Source of the DNA: Solen grandis
Lineage: Eukaryota > Mollusca > Bivalvia > Adapedonta > Solenidae
Length of the DNA: 64,000 nucleotides
Reading direction: 5' to 3'
NCBI GenBank assembly: GCA_021229015.1
Contig: CM037792.1
Span: 2,030,070 to 2,094,069, forward strand
Positions 22,592 to 35,808 of the stretch are shown piece after piece; position 1 is the first letter of the stretch, and every line of letters begins with the position of its first letter. Made by a program: the position numbers and the translations under genes. Below the pieces are notes generated by a model. That model saw nothing but the letters and a program-made list of their open reading frames with translations. It searched no databases and was not told where the DNA came from.

Positions 22592-24460
22592 TATTATTAT
22601 TCTTTTCTTCCTCACGGATTTTCATATGTTGCAATCGTCCTAGGAGAATTAAATTTCGATGGCATATTATTCATATGCGTAATTAAAAAATTCTATAATT
22701 TTCATATGCCTATGACGTCATATGACATCACACTTGGCAATTTGCTATAAAAGTTTGTACGCGGTCCAGAGCGATAATTAATGAACCGATTTTTATCAAA
22801 TTTTCACAGAATGTGTATATTAAGTTCTAGTTGTGCATCTCGTTGTCCGTTTTTCAAAATTCGAAAAGCACAAGGTTCTATGGCGAATGCAAGATTCAAA
22901 CCAAGGACGTCAAATTGACAAATGCTCATAAAATCGTCCCTAAATGAGACAGAAGGTTGATATTTTGTCAGTACATAGATCTCCGATAGATTTAAATATT
23001 TTGTGAAAATGGACGTCTTGTGACGTCATATGACGTCATCAAATTTCTAATTTTTAAACACATAATTATATATGTTAATATGGTCCAAGGACAATGAAAT
23101 TTTGATGTCATATTCTCCAAGAAATGTTATTTTGATTTCTATGATTTTCATATCTCTATGACGTCATATGACGTCACACTTGAAATAAGCTACACAAGAT
23201 TTTACGCGGTCCAGAGCCATTATTAATGAACCGATTTTCATCAAATTTTCACAGAATGTGTATATTAAGTTCTAGTTGTGCATCCCGGTGTCCGTTTTTT
23301 AAAATTCGAAGAGTCCAAGGTTCTATAGCGATTCCAAGATTCGAACCAAGGTCGTAAATTTTCAAATTCTTATAAAATCGGTCCTATTTGAGATAGAAAG
23401 ATGATATTGGGTCAGTATATAGGTCTCTGGGAGTCTTAAACATTTTGTGAAAATAAATGTCATATGACGTTACGTGACGTCATTATATGATAATGAATTT
23501 CTAATTCTAACAAGATTATTTCTATATATTGAAATTTTCGAAGGGCAATAAAAATTTAATGCCGCATGTTTCGGATTCGGAAATTTCGATTTCAATGATT
23601 TTCAGAAGTCTATGACGTCATATGACGTCACATTTGAAATTGACTAAGAAAGATTGTACACGGTCCAGAGCCATTATTAATGGGCCGATTTTTATCAAAT
23701 TTTCACAGAATGTGTATATTAAGTTCTTATTGTGTATACCGGTGTCCGTTTTTCAAATTTCGAAAAGTCCATGGTTCTATAGCGAATTCAAGATTCGAAC
23801 CAAGGTCGTCAATTTTTAAATGCTTATAAAAACTGTCCTATTTGAGATAGAAAGTTGAAATTTTGTCAGTTAGTATGTCTCTGGGTGTCTTAACAATTAT
23901 GTGAAAATAAACGTCATATGACGTCACGTGACGTCATTTGTTTCTTACTATTATTCTTTTCTTCTTCCTAACTAAACGCTTATTTTAATATGTTGCAATA
24001 GTCCTAGGACGATGAAATGTTTATGGGTTATTAGGCATGTGAGGAAATTTGATTTCACCCCTACTGCATATATGTAGCCATATCTCAATAAATATCGATT
24101 TTTGTAAATATATGTGTGAATAAGAATTATAGCTGAATAATTGACGTTTCCAAAGATGTTTAGTTTATTAAAATTGGTTTACGCAATACAAAGTTATAAG
24201 CAAAAAAACTAAATGAAATGAAGCTAATTTTGCTGATAATATGCTGTTTTCTTGAGGTTTAACAGTCAATATCTCAGAAACGACTGAAGATAAGTTTATA
24301 CATTATGCTATAAAATTTTGAGCTTTAACGGTACCAAGTTTATTGAAATTGGACTTATAAGAAAGTTACATGGAAAATAAGATATTTCATAATCATGCAT
24401 CATAAAAATATGGAAAAGGTCACGCGCAGGGGTCACCAAGCTTAAATACTTGCGCAACGA

Positions 24461-24492
<32 letters not shown>

Positions 24493-24494
<2 letters not shown>

Positions 24495-25232
24495 CAATTG
24501 ATGGGCTATATCTTGATTTTGTTTGTTGTTTTTTTTGTCGAATGTTGACTGTTTCCAAAATAAGCATTGAAGTTAATACATGTACAACGGCACAAGACAA
24601 AAATCCGTATTTGCAACACTATGTAGCTAGCGAGCAGTTTGCAAGCCTTGAAAAATTCACACGCAGCCCCACATTTTAGACCATCTAAAAACTGCATTGT
24701 TATGCTAACGATATTCATATTGCATCAGTTTGTAGGCTGGGTGTTACCTTTCAAAATATCACCATAGTTCGAAATTCCAGGAATTTATGGCAAAACTACG
24801 GAAGCCCAAACACGCCAAAATCGCTAAATACGTTTAACTACGTTACAGGTGTCGAAAGGATATAGCACTATACAAATATTCAATACTTCTTCCTACTGAG
24901 GCTAAAATTAAACAAGGTTACAACTGAGCTGGAGTGATGAAATTCTATGTGTGATGAAAGTTAGAAACTTACATTTGAACACTGATTCATTTTTCTTTCA
25001 TGTCATATGACATAGTATAAATTTTGTATGTAAACTACATGTGCAAGATATGGGCGGACTTTTATTAAAATTCACAGAATGTGTTCTATTTGTGCTATTT
25101 TATATAGAAATAGAGGAGATAGAAAGTTGCAATTTGGACAGATTATCTATTATGTCATCTTCTATATATATTCTATATAAAGCAGATGTTGCAGAAAGTC
25201 CTTTCATTCGTTTAAACGAATGACATCTAGTT
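24493..25232 (+). repeat. 740 bp unique-type segment, copy 1 (matches 35070-35808)
   Basis: Starts TGCAATTGATGGGCTATATC after a poly(A) tract (about 24463-24491) and ends at the hairpin terminus. It is nearly identical to 35070-35808 with a few substitutions and small indels. It lacks the 450 bp units, so it represents the non-repetitive 3' part of one element subtype. Confidence 0.85.
25205..25230 (+). repeat. Helitron-like 3' terminus (hairpin + CTAG)
   Basis: Hairpin CATTCGTTTAAACGAATG (9 bp perfect stem), then ACAT and CTAG at 25227-25230, then TTATTATTC of the next block. Confidence 0.65.
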
Positions 25233-28200
25233 ATTATTCTTTTTTTCTTCCTAACTAAACGCTTATTTTTCTATGTTGCAATACTCCTAGGACGATGAAA
25301 TTTTTATGACTTATTAGCCACGTCAGGAAATTTTGATTTCTATGATTTTCATATGCCTATGACGTCATATGACGTCACATTTGAAATATGCTACAAAAGT
25401 TTGTACGCGGTCTACAGCCATTGTTTGTGAACCGATTTTCATCAAATTTTCACAGATTGTGTATATTAAGTTCTAGTTGTGCATCCCGGTGTCCGTTTTT
25501 CAAAATTCGAAAAGTCCATGGTTCTATAGCGAATCCAAGATTCGAACCAAGGTCGTAAATTTTTAAATGCTTATAAAATCTGTCCTATTTAAGAAAGAAA
25601 GTTGATATTTAGTCAGTATATAGGTCTCTAGAAGTTTTAAAAATTTTGTGAAAATATTTGTCATATGACGTCACGTGACGTCATTATATGATAATGTATT
25701 TCTAATATTAACAAGAATATTTCTATATGTTGAAATTGTCGAAAGGCAATGAAAATTTAAAGACACATGCTTCAAACGCTGAAATTTTGATTTCTATGAT
25801 TTTCATATGCCTATGACGTCATATGACGTCACACTGGAAATATGCAACAAAAGTTTGTACGCGGTCTACAGCCATTGTTTATGAACCGATTTTCATCAAA
25901 TTTTCACAGAATGTGTATATTAAGTTCTAGTTGTGCATCCCGGTGTCCGTTTTTCAAAATTCGAAAAGTCCAAGGTTCTATAGCGATTCCAAGATTCGAA
26001 CCAAGGTCGTAAATTTTCAAATTCTTATAAAATCGGTCCTATTTGAGATAGAAAGATGATATTGGGTCAGTATATAGGTCTCTGGGAGTCTTAAACATTT
26101 TGTGAAAATAAATGTCATATGACGTCACGTGACGTCATTATATGATAATGAATTTCTAATTCTAACAAGATTATTTCTATATCTTGAAATTTATGAAGGG
26201 CAATGAAAAATTAATGCCGCATGCTTCAGATGCTGTAATTTCGATTTCAAAGATTTTCAGAAGCCTATGACGTCATATTACGTCACATTTGAAATTGACT
26301 ACGAAAGTTTGTACACGGTCCAGAGCCATTATTAATGGGCCGATTTTCATCAAATTTTCACAGAATGTGTATATTAAGTTCTAGTTGTGCATCTCGTTGT
26401 CCGTTTTTCAAAATGCGAAAAGTCCCTGGTTCTATAGCGTTTTAAATTTTTAAATTAAAACGGTCCTTTTTGAATAGAAAAGTGATATTTGGTCAGTATA
26501 TAGGTCCCTAAGAGTCTTAAACATTTTGTGAAAATAAATGTCATATGACGTCACGTGACGTCATTATATGATAATGTATTTCTAATATTAACAAGAGTAT
26601 TTCTATATATTGAATTGTCGAAGGGCAATGAAAATTTAATGACAAATGATTCAGACACTGAAATTTCGATTTCAATAATTTTCAGAAGCCTATGACGTCA
26701 TATGACGTCACATTTGAAATTGACTACGAAACAAGGTCCAGAGCCATTATTAATGGGCCGATTTTCATCAAATTTTCACAGAATGTGTATATTACGTTCT
26801 TATTGTGTATACCGGTGTCCGGTTTTTCAAAATTCGAAAAGTCCAAGCATCTATGGCGGATCCAAGATTCGAACCAAGGACGTCAATTTTTAAATGCTTA
26901 TAAAAACTGTCCTATTTAAGATAGAAAGTTGAAATTTTGTCAGTTAGTAGGTCTCTGGGAGTCTTCACAATTATGTGAAAATAAACGTCATATGACGTCA
27001 CGTGACGTCATTTTTTATTATCATTATTCTTTTCTTCTTCCTAACAAAACGCTTATTTTAATATGTTGCAATAGTCCTAGGACGATGAAATTTTTATGGG
27101 TTATTAGTCACGTGAGGAAATTTTGATTTCAATGATTGTCAGCACGCTATGACGTCACATAACGTCACAGCTAAAAATAGTTAAAAATGGTGTTCGCGCT
27201 CTACAGCCGTCATTTATGGTCGGATTTTCTTAAAATTTTCACAAATGGTACATCTTGAAACTAAGGTGTACATATCCTGTCAGCTAACCGAAATTCCGAA
27301 AGACCGAAGTTCTGTGGCTAAAATAAGATTCGAACATAGGACCGAAAATTTCATTTTAGCATTAAAGAGCTTCAGGATGAAATAGAAAGTTGAAACTTAC
27401 ACAGTTTGCAGTTCTTCAGAATTTCTTAATATATTTTGAGTCGTGACGTCATATGACGTCATGTGACGTCATAAGCATACATCTGAATTTTCATTTAAAG
27501 GCAATGATTTCGACATGATGCCAGTTGTTCAGAATAATGAAAATTTCAGAGTTATGACAGAAATGGATGCGCTTTTGAAAAAAAGCATCTTCAGCACCCT
27601 ATGACGTCATGTGACGTCAGAGCTTAAAATAGTGAAAAATGGTGTTCACGCTCTACAGCCGCCATTTATGGTCGAAGTTTCTTCAAATTTTCACAGATGG
27701 TATATCTTGAAACTAAGATTTGTATATCCTTTCAGCTAACCGAAATTCCGAAAGACCGAAGTTCTGTGGCTTAAATAAGATTCGAACATAGGACCGAAAA
27801 TTTCATTTTAGGATTAAAGAGCTTCAGGATGAAATAGAAAGTTGAAACTTACACAGCTTGTAGTTCTGCAGAATTTCTTAATATATTTTGAGTCGTGACG
27901 TCATATGACGTCATGTGACGTCATAAGCATACATCTTAATTTTAATTTGGGGCAATGATTTTGACATGATGCCAGTTGTTCAGAATAATGAAAATTTCAG
28001 AGTTATGACAGAAATAGATGCGCTTTTGAAAAAAAAGCATCATCAGCACCCTATGACGTCATGTGACGTCAGAGCTAAAAATAGTGAAAAATGGTGTTCA
28101 CGCTCTACAGCCGCCATTTATGGTCGAATTTTCTTCAAATTTTCACAGATGGTATATCTTGAAACTAAGATATGTATATCCTTTAAGCTAACCGAAATTC

Positions 28201-29783
28201 CGAAAGACCGAAGTTCTGTGGCTTAAATAAGATTCGAACATAGGACCGAAAATTTCATTTTAGGATTAAAGAGCTTCAGAATGAGATAGAAAGTTGAAAC
28301 TTACACAGTTTGCAGTTCTGCAGAATTTCTACAAATATTTTGAGTCGTGACGTCATAAGCATACTTCTTAATTTTTATTTTAGGACAATGATTTCGACAT
28401 GATGCCAGTTGTTCAGAATAAGGAAAATTTCAGAGTTATAACAGTAAAGTATACATTTTTGAGCAAAAACATTTTCAGCACCATATGACGTCATGTGACG
28501 TTAGAGCTAAAAATAGTGAAAAATGGTGTTCACGCTCTACAGCCGCCATTTATGGTCGAATTTTTCTTAAAATTTCACAGATTTTACATCTTGAAACTAA
28601 GGTGTGCATATCCTGTCAGCTAACCGAAATTCCGAAAGACCGAAGTTCTGTGGCTGAAATAAGATTCGAACATGGGACCGAACATTTCATTTTAGGATTA
28701 AAGAGCTTCAAGATGAGATAGAAAGTTGAAACTTACACAGTTTGCAGTTCTGCATAATTTCTTAATATATTTTGAGTCGTGACGTCAAATGTCGTCATGT
28801 GACGTCATAAGCATACTTCTTAATTTTCATATTAGGGCAATGATTTCGACATGATGTCAGTTGTTCAGAATAATGAAAATTTCAGTGTTATGACAGTAAA
28901 GTATGAGCTTTTGAACAAAAGCATCTTCAGCACCCTATGACGTCCTGTGACGTCAGAGCTAAAAATATTGAAACATGGTGTTCGCGCTCTACAGCCGCCG
29001 TTTATGGTCGGATTTTCTTCAAATTTTCACAGATGGTACACCTTGAAACTAAGGTGTGCATATCCTGCCAGCTAACCGAAATTCCGAAAAACCGAAGTTC
29101 TGTGGCTGAAATAAGATTCGAACATAGGACCAAAAATTTCATTTTAGGATTGAAGAGCTTCAGGATGAGATAGAAAGTTGAAACTTACACAGTTTGCAGT
29201 TCTGCAGCATTTCTACAAATATTTTGAATCGTGACGTCATTGGACGTCATAAGCATACCACTTAATTTTAATTTGGGGCAATGATTTCGACATGATGCCA
29301 GTTGTTCAGAATAATGAAAATTTCAGAGTTATTGCAGTAAAGTGTGCGCTTTTGAGCAACAGCATTTTCAGCACCCTATGACGTCACGTGACGTCAGAGC
29401 TAAAATAGTGAAAAATGGTATTCGCGCTCTACAGCCGCCATTTGTGATCAGATTTTCTTCAAATTTTTACAGACGGTACATCTTGAAACTAAGGTGTGAA
29501 TATTTTGTCAGCTAACCTTAATTCCGAAAAACCGAAGTATTGTGGCTGAAGCAAGATTCGAACATAGGACCTTTAAACTAGAAATCAAGTTTGCAGTCAT
29601 GTCCTGACGTCATATAACATCATGTTACGTCACAGACTAATACTAAGTTCTTATCATTTGCACTAATTTCGGAATATAATGTCAATTGTTTAGCATGAAC
29701 ATGAAATACTACCAGAGGTGAATCATTACATGAAACTTCTATTTCCTGCTTTTTGCATTAACACAGCTTGCAGAAAGTCCTAT

Positions 29784-29809
29784 CATTCGTTTTCACGAAT
29801 GACATCTAG
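29784..29809 (+). repeat. Helitron-like 3' terminus
   Basis: CATTCGTTTTCACGAATG hairpin, CTAG at 29806-29809, next block begins with TTATTATTATT after a few bases. Confidence 0.65.
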
Positions 29810-31439
29810 TGTTTATTATTATTATTATTCTTTTCTTCTTCCTAACTAAACGCTTATTTTTATATGTTGCAATAGTCCTAGGACGATGAAATTTTTATGG
29901 CTTATTAGTCACGTGAGGAAATTTTGATTTCAATGATTTTCAGCACCATATGACGTCACATGACGTCACAGCTAAAAATAGTGAAAAATGGTGTTCGCGC
30001 TCTACAGCCGTCATTTATGGTCGGATTTTCTTAAAATTTTCACAGATGGTACATCATGAATCAAAGGTGTGCATATCCTGTCAGCTAACCAAAATTCCGA
30101 AAGACCGAAGTTCTGTGGCTGAAATAAGATTCGAACATAGGACCAAAAATTTCATTTTAGTATTAAAGAGATTCAGGATGAGATAGAAAGTTGAATCTTA
30201 CACAGTTTGCAGTTCTGCAGAATTTCTATATATATTTTGAGTCGTGACGTCATATGACGTCATGTGACGTCATAGGCATACTTCTTAATTTTCATTTTAG
30301 GGCAATGATTTCGACATGACGTCAGTTGTTCAGAATAATGAAAATTTCAGAGTTATGACAGTAAAGGATGCGCTATTGAACAAAAGCATCTTCAGCACCC
30401 TATGACATCACATGACGTCACAGCTAAAAATAGTGAAAAATGGTGTTCGCGCTCTACAGCCGTCATTTATGGTCGGATTTTCTTCAAATTTTCACAGATG
30501 GTACATCTTGAAACTAAAGTGTGCATATCCTGTTAGCTAACCGAAATTCCGGAAGACCGAAGTTCTGTGGTTGAAATAAGATTCGAACATAGGACCGAAA
30601 ATTTCATTTTAGGATTAAAGAGCTTCAGGATGAGATAGAAAGCTGAAACTTACACAGTTTGCAGTTCTGCAGAATTTCTACATATATTTTGAGTCGTAAC
30701 GTCATATGACGTCATGTGACGTCATAAGCATACTTATTAATTTTCATTTTAGTGCAATAATATCGACATGATGCCAGTTGTTCAGAATTATGAAAATTTC
30801 AGAGTTATAACAGCAACATATGCGCTTTTGAACAAATGCACTTACAGCACCCTATGACGTCATGTGACGTCACAGTTAAAAATAGTGAAAAATAGTGTTC
30901 ACGCTCTACAGCCGCCATTTATGGTCGGATTTTCTTCAAATTTTCACAGATCGTACATCTTGAAACTAAGGTGTGCATATCCTGTCAGCTAACAGTAATT
31001 TCGAAAGACCGAAGTCCTGTAGCTGAAATAAGATTCGAACATAGGACCGAAACTTTCATTTTAGTATTAAAGAGCTTCAGGATGAGATGGAAAGTTGAAA
31101 CTTACACAGTTTACAGTTCTGCAGAATTTCTACATATAATTTGAGTCTTTACGTTATATGACGTCATGTGACGTCATAAGCATACTTCTTAATTTTCATT
31201 TTAGAGCAATGATTTCGACATGATGCCAGTTGTTCAGAATAATGAAAATTTCAGAGGTACGACAGTAAAGTATGCGCTTTTGAACAAAAGAATTTTCAGC
31301 ACCTTATCTCGTCATGTGACGTCAAAGCTAAAAGAAGTCCATACGAAAAAAAAAAATAAGTAAAGGGTAGAAAATTTAAAATTTATTCTTTCTTACGGAA
31401 TTAATCTTAATATTTTTCAATTTTAGCAGAAAGTCCTAT

Positions 31440-31465
31440 CATTCGTATCAACGAATGAAATCTAG
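31440..31465 (+). repeat. Helitron-like 3' terminus
   Basis: CATTCGTATCAACGAATG, CTAG at 31462-31465, followed by a (TTC)n tract and the usual block start. Confidence 0.65.
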
Positions 31466-34149
31466 TTCTTCTTCTTCTTCTTCTTCTTCTTATTATTCTT
31501 TTTTTCTTCCTAACTAAACGCTTATTTTTCTATGTTGCAATACTCCTAGGACGATGAAATTTTTATGACTTATTAGTCACGTGAGGAAATTTTGATTTCT
31601 ATGACTTACATATGCCTATGACGTCAAATGACGTCACATTTGAAATATGCTACAAAAGTTTGTACGCGGTCTACAGCCATTGTTTGTGAACCGATTTTCA
31701 TCAAATTTTCACAGATTGTGTATATTAAGTTCTAGTTGTGCATCCCGGTGTCTGTTTTTCAAAATTCGAAAAGTCCATGGTTCTATAGCGAAACCAAGAT
31801 TCGAACCAAGGTCGTAAATTTTTAAATGCTTATAAAATCTGTCCTATTTAAGATAGAAAGTTGATATTTAGTCAGTATATAGGTCTCTAGAAGTTTTAAA
31901 CATTTTGTGAAAATATATGTCATATGACGTCACGTGACGTCATTATATGATAATGTATTTCTAATATTAACAAGAATATTTCTATATGTTTGAAATTGTT
32001 GAAGGGCAATGAAAATTAAATGACACATGCTTCAAACGCTGAAATTTTGATTTCTATGATTTTCATATTTCTATGACGTCATATGACGTCACACGTGAAA
32101 TAAGCTACAAAAGTTTGTACGCGGTCCAGAGCCATTATTGATGAACCGATTTTCATCAAATTTTCACAGAATGTGTATATTAAGTTCTAGTTGTGCATCC
32201 CGCTGTCCGTTTCTCAAAATTCGAAATTGCCAAGGCTCTATAGCGAATCCAAGATTCGAACCAAGGTCGTAAATTTTCAAATGCTTATAAAATCAGTCCT
32301 ATTTGAGATAGAAAGTTGATATTTGGTCAGTTTGTAGGTCTCTCGGAGTCTTAAAAGTATTTTGAAAATTTGCATCATATGACGTCACGTGACGTCATTA
32401 TATGAAAATATATTACTAACATTAACAAGATTATTTCTATATGTTGAAATGTTCGAAGAGCAATAAAAATTTAATGTTATATGTTTCAGACGATATAATT
32501 TCTATTTCAATCATTTTCATAGGCATATGACGTCATATGACGTCACACTTGACATATTCTACAAAAGTTTGTACGCGGTCTACAGCCATTACTTATGAAC
32601 CGATGTTCATCAAATTTTCACAGAATGTGTATATTAGGATCTAGTTGTGCATCCCGCTATCCGTTTTTCAAAATTCTAAAAGACCATGGTTCTATGGAGA
32701 ATCCAAGATTCGAACCGAGGTCGTTAATTTTCAAATGCTTATAAAATCGGTCCCATATGAGATAGAAAGTTGATATTTGAACATTATGTAGGTTTATGGA
32801 TGACTGAACGATTTTGTGAAAATGAACGTTATGTGACGTCAGATAACGTCATTACATGAAAATCTATTTCTAATATTTACAAGAAAATTTCTATATGTTA
32901 AAATGGTCCATGGAAATGAAAATTATATGACATTTTGCTTCAAACGTTGATATTTTTAATTCTACAGTTTTCATATGCCTATGACGTCATATGACGTTAC
33001 ACTTGCCATATGCTACAAAAGTTTGTACGCGGTCTACAGCCATTGTTTATGAACCGATTTTCATAAAAATTCCACAGAAAGTGTATATTAGGTTATAGTT
33101 GAGCATCCCGGTGTCCGTTCTTCCAAATTCAAAAATGCAAAGGTTTTATGGCGGATCCAATATTCGAACTATTGACGTCAAATTTTAAATACGTATAAAA
33201 TCGTTTCCAGATGTGTTAGAAATCTAATATTTGAAAAGTAAATAAGTCTCCAAGAGTGCTTTACATTCTGTGAAGATGAACGTCATTTGACGTCATATGA
33301 CGTCATAGGGTCAAAAATTATTTCTGATATATACGCGTAAATTTGATATGTTGTTAACTTCCCAGGACCATGAAATCTTATGGTATATACTTTAGAAATG
33401 CTTTAGAATGCAATGTAATTCATATTAATTTGACGTTATATCACATCAGATTTGACATCAGGACAAAAAGGTTTTACGCAGTGTACAGCCATTATTTTTG
33501 GACCAATTTTCAGCAAATTTCAAAGAATGTATATGTAACGCTCTAGTTGTGTATCCCGGGTCCTGTTTTACAAATTCGAAAAGACGAAAAGGCAATGGTT
33601 CTATGGCGAATCCAAGTTTCGAAACATTGACGTCAAATTTCAAAAACATATAAAATCGCTTCGAGATGATTTAGAAAGTTGATATTTGGACTGAATATTA
33701 GTCTTTAAGACTTATTTATATTCTGTGAGGATTAACGTTATTTGACGTCATAAGGTCAAAAAGAATGTAAATATATCTACGCGTTAATTTCTATATGTTT
33801 CATTTCATTGATTTTCTTATGCCTATGATGTCATGTGACATCAAACTTGACGTTGTCTACACACTCTTGTAAGCGGTCTACAGCCATTATTACAGGATGG
33901 AATTCGAATTGTAAGCGTTTTAAATAAATTTGATTTGTAACATAGATTATAAAAATAGTCCAAGTTAAATAAATCGATATAAAAAAATTATTTCCAGTTA
34001 CTTTTGCCATTTCCTCCAAGTTAAACGGTTTATTTTTCAAAGTTCATTTAAGTTATGGCCATACAAAAGCAAGTTTAAGGCTGCAATTTCATATCCTCTT
34101 ACTTTTTTTTTGCTTTTAAGTATTTGACAAATGTAGCAGAAAGTCCTAT

Positions 34150-34175
34150 CATTCGTATCAACGAATGAAATCTAG
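34150..34175 (+). repeat. Helitron-like 3' terminus
   Basis: CATTCGTATCAACGAATG, CTAG at 34172-34175, next block start follows at once. Confidence 0.65.
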
Positions 34176-35069
34176 TTATTATTATTCTTTTTTTCTTCCT
34201 AACTAAACGCTTATTTTTCTATGTTGCAATACTCCTAGGACGATGAAATTTTTATGACTTATTAGTCAGGTGAGGAAATTTTGATTTCTATGATTTTCAT
34301 ATGCCTATGACGTCATATGAGGTCACATTTGAAATATGCTACAGAAGTTTGTACGCGGTCTACAGCCATTGTTTGTGAGCCGATTTTCATCAAATTTTCA
34401 CAGATTGTGTATATTAAGTTCTAGTTGTGCATCCCGATGTCCGTTTTTCAAAATTCGAAAAGTCCATGGTTCTATAGCGAATCCAAGATTCGAACCAAGG
34501 TCGTAAATTTTTAAATGCTTATAAAATCTGTCCTATTTAAGGTAGAAAGTTGATATTTAATCAGTATATAGGTCTCTAGAAGTTTTAAACATTTTGTGAA
34601 AATAAATGTCAAATGACGTCACGTGACGTCATTATATGATAATGTATTTCTAATATTAACAAGAATATTTCTATATGTTGAAATTATCGAAGGACAATGA
34701 AAATTTAATGACAAATGAATCAGACGCTGAAATTTTGATTTCAATGATTTTCAGAAGCCTATGACGTCATATGACGTCATATTTGAAATATGCTACAAAA
34801 GTTTGTACGCGGTCTACAGCCATTGCTTGTGAACCGATTTTCATCATATTTTCACAGAATGTGTATATTTAGTTTTAGTTGTGCATCCCGTTGTCTGTTT
34901 TTCAAAATTCGAAAAGTCCATGGTTTTATAGCGAATCCAAGATTCGAACCAAGGTCGTAAATTTTTAAATGCTTATAAAATATGTCCTATTTAAGATACA
35001 AAGTTGATATTTAGTCAGTATATAGGTCTCTAGAAGTTTTAAACATTTTGTGAAAAAAAAAATATCAAA

Positions 35070-35808
35070 TTGCAATTGATGGGCTATATCTTGATTTTTT
35101 TTGATTTTTTTTTTTTGTCAAATGTTGACTGTTTCCAAAATAAGCATTGAAGTTAATACATGTACAACGGCACAAGACAAAAATCCGTATTTGCAACACT
35201 ATGTAGCTAGCGAGCAGTTTGCAAGCCTTGAAAAATTCACACGCAGCCCCACATTTTAGACCATCTAAAAACTGCATTGTTATGCTAACGATATTCATAT
35301 TGCATCAGTTTGTAGGCTGGATGTTACCTTTCAAAATATCACCATAGTTCGAAATTCCAGGAATTTATGGCAAAACTACGGAAGCCCAAACACGCCAAAA
35401 TCGCTAAATACGTTTAACTACGTTACAGGTGTCGAAAGGATATAGCACTATACAAATATTCAATACTTCTTCCTACTGAGGCTAAAATAAAACAAGGTTA
35501 CAACTGAGCTGGAGTGATGAAATTCTATGTGTGATGAAAGTTAGAAACTTACATTTGAACACTGTTTCATTTTTCTGCCATGTCATATGACATAGTATAA
35601 ATTTTGTATGTAAACTACATGTGCAAGATATGGGCGGACTTTTATTAAAATTCACAGAATGTGTTCTATTTGTGCTATTTTATATAGAAATAGAGGAGAT
35701 AGAAAGTTGCAATTTGGACAGATTATCTATTATGTCATCTTCTATATATACTATATAAAGCAGATGTTGCAGAAAGTCCTATCATTCGTTTAAACGAATG
35801 ACATCTAG
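35070..35808 (+). repeat. 740 bp segment, copy 2 (matches 24493-25232)
   Basis: The same segment joined to an alpha unit at its left instead of a poly(A) tract. The short minus-strand ORF found in both copies (MNIVSITMQFLDGLKCGAAC) has no known domain and is probably chance. Confidence 0.85.
35783..35808 (+). repeat. Helitron-like 3' terminus
   Basis: CATTCGTTTAAACGAATG, CTAG at 35805-35808, then (TTA)n and the CCTCAAGGATTTTC type of start. Confidence 0.65.

Noticed and set aside
25300..25600. tRNA-derived SINE interpretation of the 450 bp unit
   Set aside because: A B-box-like motif is present but no A box at the proper distance and no 3' tail.
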